Source of the DNA: Pelosinus fermentans DSM 17108
Lineage (GTDB): Bacteria; Bacillota; Negativicutes; DSM-13327
Direction: 5' to 3'
Length of the DNA: 64,000 nt
NCBI RefSeq assembly: GCF_000271485.2
Contig: NZ_AKVN02000001.1
Coordinates: 748,001-812,000 of the forward strand
The notes under the pieces were generated by a model. That model was given only the letters and a program-made list of their open reading frames with translations, was not told the origin of the DNA and did not search any database. The translations under genes were made by a program, and so were the position numbers. Below are positions 8,354-17,956 of this stretch, in pieces; positions within the stretch are counted from its first letter, which is position 1, and every line of letters starts with the position of its first letter.

Positions 8354-9886
8354 ATGAAACCTTCTGTATGGATTGGTATTGATATAGGGACGACAGGAAT
8401 AAGAGCCGTGGCGTATCAAGCTGACGGGCAGTCTCTTTGTGCTGCTTCTCAGGACTATCCGCTGTATACGCCTCATCCTGGCTGGGCTGAACAAGATCCT
8501 AACGAAATTATTGGTGCAATGGAAAGTGTCATCAGCGATGTAGTGACCTCATTAACCCAGACTGGACGCAAGGCGGAAGGGGTTTCCATCAGTTCCGTAT
8601 TTCACAGTTTTCTCGCCTATGATAAAGAGGGAGAGCCGACTACAACGCTAATGACTTGGGCAGACAACCGCAGTCAGGAAATTGTGCGAGAGATGAAAAG
8701 GATATATCCCGATTTCCTGTCCATATACCGCCGCACAGGATGTCCGCTTCATCCCATGTACCCTATGGCTAAGATTGCTTGGCTTCGCAAGGAACGTCCT
8801 GAGATATTCAATAGTTCATCGTATTTTGGTTCGATCAAAGATTATGCCTTTCGAATATTGACTGGGCAATGGGTGGTAGATCGTTCTATTGCCAGCGGTT
8901 CCGGTTTGTATAATCTATTCAATTTGGAATGGGATCGGGAGTTGTTAACATATCTCTCTATTTCGGAAGAGTCGCTGCCGAGTGTTGTGTCAACAACATA
9001 CAGTCAGCCCTTAAGAGGTGAGATGGCTCGCCGGACAGGTCTGCAGCCGGGAATTCCTGTAGTGATTGGCGCTGGTGACGGCGTATTGGTAAATGTAGGC
9101 ATCGGTGCGGTAAGACCTGGGGATATGAGTGCCACGATTGGCACAAGCGGTGCAGTGCGTATGCTGACAGATAAACCGTGTACAGATGAAAAAGGACGGA
9201 CTTGGTGTTACAATCTTACGGATACCGTATGGGTTGCAGGCGGAGCCATTAATAATGGTGGAATTGCACTGCGCTGGATGCGGGATCATTTTGGTGAGAC
9301 AGAACAAAGAGTGGCAGAAAAACTTGGCATCGATTCCTATGACTTGATGTCTAGCTATGCAAAAAAAATAGCGCCCGGCTCAGAGGGGCTCATTATGCTT
9401 CCTTTCTTTACCGGTGAGCGAGCTCCAAACTGGAATGCGGACGCCAGAGGTGTACTGTTCGGTCTTACCCTGCAGCATGATAAACGGCATATGATTCGCG
9501 CCACTATGGAAGGGGTATGTTATCGAATGAACAGTATCCTGCTTGCCCTGCAGGAAGTGACGGGACCAGCTCGTGAAATTAGAGTAAGCGGCAGTTTTAT
9601 CAGGTCAGAATTATGGCTGCAAATTTTAGCTGACACATTGAATCAGGAAATAAATGTTCCAAATGTAAACGAAGGGGCAGCTTTTGGTGCCGCGGTATTA
9701 GGCTTCGTTTCTGCGGGAATTATAAAGGATATATCTTCCACCGCGGATTTTGTAACAATTGAAAAGACTTATAAGCCGGGAGCTTCGGCAGTTAAAAGCT
9801 ATCAAGAACTATATGATATTTATAACCGTATATACTGGAATCTGCAGCAGGAATTCACGGATATTGCTGCTTTCGGTAAGAAATGA
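8354..9886 (+). CDS. Gluconokinase-like FGGY-family kinase
   Basis: A 510-residue kinase beginning MKPSVWIGIDIGTTGIRAVA. Gluconokinase-type (Bacillus GntK-like) marks are MTWADNRSQ, CPLHPMYPMAKIAWL, the GAGDGVLVNVGIGA segment with the likely catalytic Asp, IGTSGAVRM, and VSGSFIRSELWLQILAD near the C-terminus. It would phosphorylate gluconate or a related aldonate at the terminal carbon. ATG 8354 was preferred over GTG 8339 and ATG 8345/8348 because TGAGG then sits at usable spacing and homologues start at this point. The first gene of this type in the cluster (4961) is only a distant paralogue, so the locus may process two substrates or two steps. Confidence 0.88.
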   Translation: MKPSVWIGIDIGTTGIRAVAYQADGQSLCAASQDYPLYTPHPGWAEQDPNEIIGAMESVISDVVTSLTQTGRKAEGVSISSVFHSFLAYDKEGEPTTTLMTWADNRSQEIVREMKRIYPDFLSIYRRTGCPLHPMYPMAKIAWLRKERPEIFNSSSYFGSIKDYAFRILTGQWVVDRSIASGSGLYNLFNLEWDRELLTYLSISEESLPSVVSTTYSQPLRGEMARRTGLQPGIPVVIGAGDGVLVNVGIGAVRPGDMSATIGTSGAVRMLTDKPCTDEKGRTWCYNLTDTVWVAGGAINNGGIALRWMRDHFGETEQRVAEKLGIDSYDLMSSYAKKIAPGSEGLIMLPFFTGERAPNWNADARGVLFGLTLQHDKRHMIRATMEGVCYRMNSILLALQEVTGPAREIRVSGSFIRSELWLQILADTLNQEINVPNVNEGAAFGAAVLGFVSAGIIKDISSTADFVTIEKTYKPGASAVKSYQELYDIYNRIYWNLQQEFTDIAAFGKK

Positions 9887-9926
9887 TACAGCTATTACAG
9901 CCAATAATCGCTAGGGGGCATAGAGT

Positions 9927-10889
9927 ATGGCAAAGGTATTAATTACGGCCCGTTCAGTTGCTGCTAATAAAGAAGGCAAGGCAATACTGGAAAATGCAGG
10001 GCATGAAATTATCACTCATGTTAGTGATGGTGTTAAGTCAGAGGCTGAGATGATACGCATTATTCCCGGTATGGATGCGGTTATTGCCGGTCTGGATGAA
10101 ATTACTGACAAGGTCATTGAAGCAGGAGCACCTGGATTAAAAATAATAGCCAGAAATGGTGTGGGTTATAACAAAGTAGATGTAGAAGCTGCTGCAAGGC
10201 TAGGTATCCCCGTAACCCTCGCACCAGGAACCAATACCATATCGGTTTGCGAATTAGTATTCGGCTTGATGTTGTCTCTGGCAAGAGTAATACCGGGTCA
10301 GGATGCCCAGGTTCGTCAAGGCAGTTGGAAACGTAACTTAGGTTGTGAATTATATGGAAAAGTATTAGGAGTGCTGGGCACAGGAAATATCGGCAGTGAA
10401 GTGATAAAAAGAGCACATGCTTTTGGTATGGAGATTATAGCCTTTGATGTTTGGCAAAAACCTGAGTTATGCCAGAACTATAATGTGAGATATCTTTCGT
10501 TAGATGAAGTAGTGGTAAAGGCTGATTTTTTAACATTGCATTTACCTGTTACCCCTGATACAAAGTGCCTTATGAATGAACGTACTTTGACAGATATGAA
10601 GAAGAATGCTTTCATCATAAATACAGCAAGAGGTGAACTGGTGGACGAGAAAGACCTTTATACTGCATTGAAAACAGGAACGATAGCGGGCTATGGCGCG
10701 GACACTTTGACACAAGAACCGCCGGCGCCAGATCATCCGCTGCTTACACTGCCAAATGTAGTGCTAACACCTCATTGTGGAGCATACACGGAAGATGCAG
10801 TTACACGGTGCAGCGTTACGGCCGCCCAAGAGGTTGTACGTGTTCTAAGTCATCAGGAACCTAAATATGCTGTTGCAGTAAAGGCATAG
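9927..10889 (+). CDS. D-2-hydroxyacid / phosphoglycerate dehydrogenase-like protein
   Basis: This 320-residue enzyme has the PGDH fold: GVLGTGNIGSEVIKRA (NAD site), INTARGELVDEKDL (catalytic Arg), a Glu in TLTQEPPAPDHP and His in LTPHCGAYT. It lacks the regulatory domain of long SerA. It is a second, divergent 2-hydroxyacid dehydrogenase in the locus, following the gluconokinase-like gene by 40 bases, so the pair mirrors the kinase/dehydrogenase pair at 4961-7510. A hairpin terminator follows, ending the locus. Likely substrates are 2-keto-aldonates or their phosphates; serine biosynthesis is an alternative, since no other serA lies in the window. Confidence 0.87.
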   Translation: MAKVLITARSVAANKEGKAILENAGHEIITHVSDGVKSEAEMIRIIPGMDAVIAGLDEITDKVIEAGAPGLKIIARNGVGYNKVDVEAAARLGIPVTLAPGTNTISVCELVFGLMLSLARVIPGQDAQVRQGSWKRNLGCELYGKVLGVLGTGNIGSEVIKRAHAFGMEIIAFDVWQKPELCQNYNVRYLSLDEVVVKADFLTLHLPVTPDTKCLMNERTLTDMKKNAFIINTARGELVDEKDLYTALKTGTIAGYGADTLTQEPPAPDHPLLTLPNVVLTPHCGAYTEDAVTRCSVTAAQEVVRVLSHQEPKYAVAVKA

Positions 10890-10967
10890 AATAAAGGATT
10901 ATCATATAAGAGTTACTTGTAACTTGTTAGGAAAAAACGACTAAAGGTTGGATCGTATACTTGGCTC

Positions 10968-11008
10968 AATGAGCGCTTCTGATACTATATCTGAAGCGCT
11001 CATTAAAT
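10968..11008 (+). terminator. Hairpin terminator after the sugar-acid locus
   Basis: AATGAGCGCTTC and GAAGCGCTCATT pair over 12 bp; AAATAACTTTT follows. The T tract is weak, but the position after the last gene of the locus supports termination. Confidence 0.72.
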
Positions 11009-11054
11009 AACTTTTGGAATATTTGTTGTGAAATGATGCCTGGAGGAATTGTAA

Positions 11055-11600
11055 ATGATAGGGCTAGAACAACTAATCAAAGCAAACAGCAGTTTTCTTT
11101 TAAAATCAGCAGCTAATGGGGATGGTCTTTCTAAGAACCCAAAACATCATATCGCTATCGTTACTTGTATGGATACCAGACTGGTTGAACTCTTAGAGTC
11201 GGCACTTGGAATAAAAAGAGGAGAGGCCGTTGTAATTAAAACCGCCGGAACATCGACAGATGGAAATTTTGGTACTATTTTGCGAAGCTTAGTTATCGCT
11301 ATTTACGCCCTGGACGTGGAAGAAATTGTTGTGGTTGGTCACGAGGATTGCGGTGTGACGCAAATATCCCCAAGTATGCTGAAACAAAAGATGCAAAAGC
11401 GAGGGATTGATAAGAGGCACATCCGTAAATTCGAGGAAGAAGCAATTGCTTGGCTGGACAAGGTTCACAATAGTGAGGAAGAGGTTAAGAAGCTGGTGGA
11501 TGCACTGCGTAAAACGACTATTATTCCAAGGAATGTTCCTATTCACGGATTAATGATTCATCCTGATACTGGTAAAGTGTCACCTTTGTCAGATGGCTAG
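11055..11600 (+). CDS. Beta-class carbonic anhydrase
   Basis: A 181-residue cytoplasmic protein with the zinc ligands of beta-carbonic anhydrases: Cys38, Asp40 and Arg42 in VTCMDTR, and His96 and Cys99 in VVGHEDCG. The KTAGTS and NFGTILRSL segments also fit. It interconverts CO2 and bicarbonate. ATG 11055 has TGGAGGA about 8 bases upstream. It stands alone between a terminator and the chemoreceptor fusion, 86 bases before the latter. At 181 residues it is on the short side for the class and resembles the small bacterial clade with a short C-terminus. No sign that it belongs to the sugar operon. Confidence 0.9.
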   Translation: MIGLEQLIKANSSFLLKSAANGDGLSKNPKHHIAIVTCMDTRLVELLESALGIKRGEAVVIKTAGTSTDGNFGTILRSLVIAIYALDVEEIVVVGHEDCGVTQISPSMLKQKMQKRGIDKRHIRKFEEEAIAWLDKVHNSEEEVKKLVDALRKTTIIPRNVPIHGLMIHPDTGKVSPLSDG

Positions 11601-11686
11601 TATTGTTGTCTTTTAAAATTTGTTATGAATGATGTTATGCAATCAGTTGTATTGTTTAATGAACAAATCGGAGGAGGCGTTAGGTT

Positions 11687-13864
11687 ATGAAAGAAAAATA
11701 TATGAAATTATTTTTTGTATTACCGCCCATATTAGTACTTGTTTTACTAATGTATATCATTTTATCCGGATTTGATGTGTATAGCATATTCTTAACCATT
11801 GGTGTTTTACTGTCTTGTTCCTTCAACTCAATACTATTGCATCGAATCATGCGGCCGTTGAAAACAGTTTCAGAACAAGCTTCCCGTATGAAGGATGGAG
11901 ATTTGACAGTTTCGCTGGAATGTGGGGGTAATAACGAACTAGGAGAGATAACAACATCAATTAACTCTGCATTGGAATATCTGCGTACACTCTTGAGTTT
12001 AGTTACTGATGAAGCGGCAGAAGTGTCAAGTAAGAGCGTGGAAATTGCATCTGTCTCGGATGGAGCTAGTCGAGATATAAGGCTGATATCAATGGCGGTA
12101 GCTGAACTTGCTTCAGGTGCTCAGGAAACGGGTACTATGGCGCAAAATGCTGCCAGCAAAACAGATCAAGTTTCTGAATTAGCAAAAAATACGGCAGCAG
12201 GGTTGCAATCTTTATTGCAAATTACACAGCAAATTATGGCGTCAGTCCATCAGGGGAGCGAAGCAATCGGGCGGTCTAAAAATATTGTCAATGAAATTGC
12301 AGCAACTGCTCAGTATAATGTGCGTTTGGGTGGGGAACTTAAGGGGAAATCCCAAGAAGTAAGGGAAATTATCAAGCTTATCAATAGTATTACGGCACAA
12401 ACGAATTTACTGGCATTGAATGCAGCGATTGAGGCAGCAAGAGCTGGAGAGCATGGCAGAGGATTTGCAGTTGTCGCAGAGGAGGTTCGTGAGCTTGCCA
12501 ATCGATCTCACCATGCCGCTGGTCAAATTAATGAAATTGTCGAAAGTATGCTTTCCGATATTGGACATGTAGTGGTAGCCTTTGAAACAACGCAGGAAAG
12601 TATGAACACAGGTGTAAATACAATTACGGCGGCCAATGTTAGCTTTGCAGATATAAGATCCGATATTGAAAAATCCCGTATTAAATTACAAGAGGTAACA
12701 TTGCTTGCCGATAATCAAGCAGATGCTGCTGCTGATTTGATGTCAACTGTGCACGGTGTGGCTGCGATTGCTGAGCAATCTGCTGCAGCAACGCAAACAG
12801 CGGCTGCTAGCAGCGAGCAAATCACCACGTCGGTTGCCCAAATCGCTAGTGGTACTCAACAGTTATCCCGTTTGGCCGGAAATTTGGAACAAGCAGTTTT
12901 TCGATTTCATTTTTCGAATACGAAAACCTTACGCGTTGGGTTTGAAATGACAGATAAGTCTGTATGCTATGCGGGTATGGAGAGATTTGGACAAATCTTG
13001 CATGAACGCACTCAGGGGCGTTATAGTCTAAAAATCTTTCATAGTGCTCAATTAGGGACAGGCCTTGATATGATTGAAAAGCTAAAAGAAGGAACTCTGG
13101 AGATGACATTTCCGGCTTTGCCGACGCTGGCAGGCTTAGATAAACGATTTATGGTTTTTGATTTCCCATTTTTGATTAGAAATGAGAGCATAGCAGATTA
13201 CATACTTCACGGACCTTTTGCCAGAAAACTGCTGGATATGCTTGATCAATACGGATTTTACGGTCTGACATTTGCTGAAAGCGGATTTCGCAATACGACC
13301 AACTCGCGGCACGCTATTATGGGCTTAGAGGACTTTCGCGGACTGAAGATTAGAACCATGCAGAATGATCTTCATATCGATACTTGGAAGGCTTTGGGGG
13401 CAGATCCCATACCGCTGCCTTTTGCGAATTTATACAATGCTATGCGGTTAAAAGAGGTAGATGGTCAGGAAAACCCTATTGCTACGATCTATGACGATAA
13501 ATTTTATGAAGTACAGAAGTTCTTAACGCTCACCAATCATGTGTATTCACCTTTTATACTGATGTACTCGAAGAAGCTATGGGACATTGTGCCGGCTGAA
13601 GATAAACCTATTATCGAGCAGGCTGCGAAGGAAGGTGCCTTATATACCACTGAGGTGAATCGGAAAAGGAAAAAGGATAATTTGCAGGCATTAGAAAGAA
13701 AAGGTATGTTCGTAGGGCAAATTAGTTCGATGGAGATGGTTAAAATTCAAGAAATGGTTAAGCCGGTAATTGATCGATATAAAAATCAAATTGGCAAAGA
13801 GCTGGTAAACGAGCTTTTTGCAGAGATAAAAAAAGCAGAAGAAAAAACAGTATACAAAAGTTAA
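11687..13864 (+). CDS. Methyl-accepting chemotaxis protein fused to a C-terminal TRAP (DctP) solute-binding domain
   Basis: A 725-residue fusion. Residues 7-27 and about 33-51 are hydrophobic segments separated by only a few residues, so there is almost no extracytoplasmic sensor. A HAMP domain (about 52-103) and a full MCP signalling domain (about 110-400) follow; the hairpin tip (about 228-272) holds [20 protein letters not shown]. Residues about 412-715 match a whole TRAP solute-binding protein: [31 protein letters not shown] with the ligand-binding Arg556, and [11 protein letters not shown]. No signal peptide or membrane segment separates the MCP and DctP parts, so the binding domain is predicted to be cytoplasmic, whereas DctP proteins normally act outside the membrane. 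ATG 11687 has GGAGG upstream. No TRAP permease genes are adjacent. Confidence 0.9.
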   Translation: MKEKYMKLFFVLPPILVLVLLMYIILSGFDVYSIFLTIGVLLSCSFNSILLHRIMRPLKTVSEQASRMKDGDLTVSLECGGNNELGEITTSINSALEYLRTLLSLVTDEAAEVSSKSVEIASVSDGASRDIRLISMAVAELASGAQETGTMAQNAASKTDQVSELAKNTAAGLQSLLQITQQIMASVHQGSEAIGRSKNIVNEIAATAQYNVRLGGELKGKSQEVREIIKLINSITAQTNLLALNAAIEAARAGEHGRGFAVVAEEVRELANRSHHAAGQINEIVESMLSDIGHVVVAFETTQESMNTGVNTITAANVSFADIRSDIEKSRIKLQEVTLLADNQADAAADLMSTVHGVAAIAEQSAAATQTAAASSEQITTSVAQIASGTQQLSRLAGNLEQAVFRFHFSNTKTLRVGFEMTDKSVCYAGMERFGQILHERTQGRYSLKIFHSAQLGTGLDMIEKLKEGTLEMTFPALPTLAGLDKRFMVFDFPFLIRNESIADYILHGPFARKLLDMLDQYGFYGLTFAESGFRNTTNSRHAIMGLEDFRGLKIRTMQNDLHIDTWKALGADPIPLPFANLYNAMRLKEVDGQENPIATIYDDKFYEVQKFLTLTNHVYSPFILMYSKKLWDIVPAEDKPIIEQAAKEGALYTTEVNRKRKKDNLQALERKGMFVGQISSMEMVKIQEMVKPVIDRYKNQIGKELVNELFAEIKKAEEKTVYKS

Positions 13865-13957
13865 AAATGGTCTAATATTTCGAATTTTTATTTGCTGCTT
13901 ATATTTAAAATGATTATGAGTTATTATTCACGCTATTTTTATAATAATGATACAGTA

Positions 13958-14005
13958 GAAAACCCTTGCTGTCCTTTTAAAACACAAAGGAACAGTAAGG
14001 GTTTT
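13958..14005 (+). terminator. Rho-independent terminator after the chemoreceptor fusion
   Basis: AAAACCCTTGCTGTCCTTT pairs with AAAGGAACAGTAAGGGTTTT (few mismatches), ending in a T tract. Confidence 0.88.
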
Positions 14006-14159
14006 CTGCTATGCTGGTATATATTTGGGAGGGATTAGCTGGTCATTAACCCGGTTGACTGAATGGGCTTCTGCCTGGCAAGCAATGGGATGCTTTCTCT
14101 ATACGAAAAGGTGTAATATATTTTTCTTTTAAATATTATGGTAAAACAGTAAAATAATC

Positions 14160-14189
14160 TTGCTTTTTCTCTATGATGACTGGTATAAT
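14160..14189 (+). promoter_or_regulatory. Likely sigma-A promoter of the ilv-leu operon
   Basis: TTGCTT (14160-14165) and TATAAT (14184-14189) are 18 bases apart. A second possible pair, TTGGCA (14307) and TATAAT (14332), has a 19-base spacer and would start just before the riboswitch. The first has the better spacing. Neither is proven. Confidence 0.55.
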
Positions 14190-14195
14190 GGCTTA

Positions 14196-14684
14196 AAATG
14201 TTACACATGGGTAGTTGCGCAGAATAAGTTTGTATTTCTGCGGAGGATATTTTTCTTATTTGTTCATGCTGCAGGTTCATATTTACTGAAGGAGGACTTG
14301 TATGCATTGGCATGAGAATGTTTAAACTAAGTATAATCTGATGTGTAATCGCCAATAGAAAAGGTGACCAGTAAAAAGTTGAGTATACAGCCGATTGGTC
14401 TTGGCAATAGAGTAACGTTGTCGTTTGAAGTGTAAAAAAAGTTACAACGTCGTAACGAGAAAGAGTATCTAGGGTTCCGCTGTAAAAAGGACTGGACCAA
14501 GCGATACAAATGCGCGTATGCGGATTACACCGTGAGTATAAAAGACTCTGCGGAAATTTTCTCACTGCTGAAGCCTGTGGTATACATGATTGTTTCAGCA
14601 AAGAATAGACAAATCTATTCTTATAGTGGGAACCTTTCGGTGGCTTTTTTGTTTTTATTAAGCAATAAAATGGAGGTGGATGGA
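14196..14684 (+). other. Long untranslated leader of the ilv-leu operon
   Basis: Roughly 490 bases lie between the predicted promoter and ilvN. They contain several hairpins (CGCAGAA/TTCTGCG at 14219-14242; GCCAA/TTGGC and GACCA/TGGTC at 14351-14405; ACGTTGT/ACAACGT at 14414-14450), the riboswitch core (14457-14563), a perfect AGAATAGA/TCTATTCT hairpin (14602-14621) and a T-rich tract (14645-14656). The T tract suggests an attenuator, but I could not resolve one clean terminator stem. No leader peptide rich in branched-chain residues is seen. Confidence 0.6.
14457..14563 (+). promoter_or_regulatory. ykkC-class riboswitch, probably ppGpp subtype
   Basis: The conserved ykkC blocks are present in order: TCTAGGGTTCCG (14468-14479), GGACTGGACCAAGCG (14489-14503), ACACCG (14527-14532) and the P3 hairpin GAGTATAAAAGACTC (14534-14548), which matches the class pattern GGGATAAAAGCCC. 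GAGAAA (14457-14462) can pair with TTTCTC (14558-14563) as P1. ykkC RNAs split into guanidine, ppGpp, PRPP and other subtypes; the ppGpp subtype is known upstream of branched-chain amino acid genes. The class is read from sequence; the ppGpp assignment is inferred from the ilv-leu genes that follow. Confidence 0.8.
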
Positions 14685-15230
14685 ATGGGTCATCATACAA
14701 TCTCAATTTTAGTACTGAATCAATCAGGGGTATTGGTACGAGTGGCTGGAATGTTTTCACGCCGGGGGTTTAATATTGAAAGTTTGGCCGTAGGCACTAC
14801 GCATGTTCCAGAATACTCACGTATTACAGCAGTCATGCAAGGAAGTGACGCGATTGTAGCCCAGGTGGTGAAGCAATTAGAAAAATTGGTAGAAGTAAGG
14901 GCCGTTGAGATCCTGCCTGTTAATACTGCAGTGGTAAGGGATATGGCGATGATAAAAGTTAAAGCAGAGCAAAATAAGAAGTTAGAAGTTTTGCAGCTGG
15001 CAGAAACTTTTGGAGCTAAGGTCGTGGATATTTCAAATGAGACTTTGATGGTGGAAATAACCAGTGGGAAAACCAATACGGATGCATTAATTGCTGCGTT
15101 ATCCTCCTATGGAATCTTAGAGATGATTCGAACAGGAGTTGTTGGTTTGCAGCGAGGTGACTGTAGTATCTATGAAAAAGAAAAATGTGAAATTAGTGAT
15201 TTATTCGATGCAGCTCAAGTTAAGGCATAG
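14685..15230 (+). CDS. ilvN: Acetolactate synthase small (regulatory) subunit
   Basis: This 181-residue protein starts MGHHTISILVLNQSGVLVRV and has the N-terminal ACT domain (about 4-75) with GMFSRRGFNIESLAVG and a C-terminal ALS_ss domain ending SGKTNTDALIAALSSYGI. It binds valine and adjusts the catalytic IlvB subunit in branched-chain amino acid synthesis. The open frame extends 51 codons upstream into the riboswitch leader, but ATG 14685 with GGAGGTGGA before it is the real start. ilvN heads the operon, whereas its partner ilvB is the last gene, about 4 kb downstream. Expression is probably set by the leader riboswitch. Confidence 0.94.
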   Translation: MGHHTISILVLNQSGVLVRVAGMFSRRGFNIESLAVGTTHVPEYSRITAVMQGSDAIVAQVVKQLEKLVEVRAVEILPVNTAVVRDMAMIKVKAEQNKKLEVLQLAETFGAKVVDISNETLMVEITSGKTNTDALIAALSSYGILEMIRTGVVGLQRGDCSIYEKEKCEISDLFDAAQVKA

Positions 15231-15277
15231 GGCAAAACCACCTCTCATATTCTAAAGAGGCTATCTCTAGAAAGTAA

Positions 15278-16324
<1,047 letters not shown>

Positions 16325-16342
16325 TAGGACAGAGGTGTTGGT

Positions 16343-17887
16343 ATGGAACGAAGAATTAAGATTTTTGATACCACACTACGTGACGGTGAGCAGACGCCTG
16401 GCGTATGTTTGGATATGCATGAGAAACTGGAAATTGCCCGAAGTCTGGTAAAATTAAATGTGGATATTATTGAAGCGGGTTTTCCCATTGCTTCTCCAGG
16501 GGATTTTAAAGGTGTCAGTCAAATTGCAGAATGTATAAAAGGTCCTGTAATTGCAGGCTTGTCCAGAGCCAATAAAAAAGATATTGATGCCGTGGTGGAA
16601 GCTTTGAAGAAAGCTGAGCGCCCTCGGGTTCATACATTTATAGCCACTAGTGATATTCACATGGAATATAAATTGAAAATGTCCCGTGACCAGGTATTGG
16701 CGGTGACAGAAGAATCAGTACGGTATGCGAAACAATTTATCGAGGATATTGAATTTTCCGCAGAAGATGCTTCTCGGTCTGACTGGGGTTTTCTCTGCCA
16801 GGTATATGCCAAAGCCATCGCAGCAGGTGCGACGGTTATTAATGTACCTGATACAGTAGGGTATACGACACCTGATGAATACGGCGCCTTAATTCGCCAT
16901 TTACGGGAACATGTGCCTGGTATTGATAAGGTCGATATTAGTGTTCACTGTCACAATGATTTAGGGCTGGCTGTGGCGAATTCTCTGGCTGCTGTGCAAG
17001 CTGGTGCTACCCAAGTGGAGTGCACGATCAATGGATTGGGTGAACGGGCTGGAAATGCTGCATTAGAAGAGTTGATTATGGCCTTTTATACTCGCCGGGA
17101 TTACTATAATGTAACTACTAACATTGATACAAAACAAATTTATCGTGCCTCTACCCAAGTGAGTGCATTGACAGGTGTGGATGTGCAGATTAATAAAGCG
17201 ATAGTGGGTGATAATGCTTTTGCTCATGAGTCTGGCATACATCAGCACGGTGTTATGAATAACTCGCTGACCTACGAAATTATCTCTCCGGAAGTGATCG
17301 GGATGAGTCGTAATTCCATTGTGCTGGGAAAACATTCAGGCAGACATGCCTTTGAAGATCGTTTAAAGCAGCTGGATTATAATTTAGATAGTGAGACTGT
17401 TAATATACTGTTTGCCAAATTTAAAGATTTGGCGGATCGCAAAAAAGTGGTGTTTGATCAGGATATAGTAGCCTTGATTATTGACAAACCTTCTGTCCAT
17501 CCTGCCTGGTATCGTTTAGTTTCCTATCAAGTGGTGAGCGGCGGCAGTGCAAATGCTGCAACAGCTTCTGTACGATTAGAGACAAGTAATGGTATCACGG
17601 AAGAAGCAAGCTGCGGTGATGGTCCGGTAGATGCAGTATTTAAGGCGATTGAACAGGCGGTAGGTTTCGCTGTTGGCTTAAAGGATTATCAATTAAAAGC
17701 CATTACTGCCGGCGAAGATGCTCTGGGAGAATCAACTGTATGGATCGAGTACAATGGTGCAGTATATAATGGACGAGGCTTAAGCACAGATGTGATTGAA
17801 GCAAGTGCCAGAGCGTATGTTAATGCGATTAATAAACGATTGACAGCATGTGGTTATCCCGAGGTTCGAAAAGCCGCCGCGGAGTGA
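16343..17887 (+). CDS. leuA: 2-isopropylmalate synthase
   Basis: A 514-residue enzyme that joins acetyl-CoA and 2-ketoisovalerate in the first leucine-specific step. The N-terminal TIM barrel has [15 protein letters not shown] with the catalytic Arg and metal Asp, the metal-binding [15 protein letters not shown] pair of His, and [14 protein letters not shown]. The C-terminal regulatory (LeuA dimer) domain, where leucine binds, spans roughly 380-505. It starts at ATG 16343, 18 bases after ilvC. Full length; feedback inhibition by leucine is expected for this form. Confidence 0.95.
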   Translation: MERRIKIFDTTLRDGEQTPGVCLDMHEKLEIARSLVKLNVDIIEAGFPIASPGDFKGVSQIAECIKGPVIAGLSRANKKDIDAVVEALKKAERPRVHTFIATSDIHMEYKLKMSRDQVLAVTEESVRYAKQFIEDIEFSAEDASRSDWGFLCQVYAKAIAAGATVINVPDTVGYTTPDEYGALIRHLREHVPGIDKVDISVHCHNDLGLAVANSLAAVQAGATQVECTINGLGERAGNAALEELIMAFYTRRDYYNVTTNIDTKQIYRASTQVSALTGVDVQINKAIVGDNAFAHESGIHQHGVMNNSLTYEIISPEVIGMSRNSIVLGKHSGRHAFEDRLKQLDYNLDSETVNILFAKFKDLADRKKVVFDQDIVALIIDKPSVHPAWYRLVSYQVVSGGSANAATASVRLETSNGITEEASCGDGPVDAVFKAIEQAVGFAVGLKDYQLKAITAGEDALGESTVWIEYNGAVYNGRGLSTDVIEASARAYVNAINKRLTACGYPEVRKAAAE

Positions 17888-17956
17888 TGCTGGCGAAGTA
17901 AATAGCAGCTGCAGGATGATCTATGCTGCAGTTGATTTAGTAGGTCAAGGAGAAAA

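Noticed and set aside
14302-14325. Short leader peptide ORF with GGAGG before ATG (MHWHENV)
   Set aside because: Only seven codons and no run of Val, Leu or Ile codons, so it does not look like an ilv attenuator peptide.
14580-14660. T-box antiterminator in the ilv leader
   Set aside because: GTGGGAACC resembles the T-box core GGTGGNACCGCG only loosely, and no specifier stem I was recognised.
14035-14760. 241-residue open frame on the minus strand over the ilv leader
   Set aside because: It runs antisense to the leader and the riboswitch core, has no ribosome-binding site, and its composition is not protein-like.
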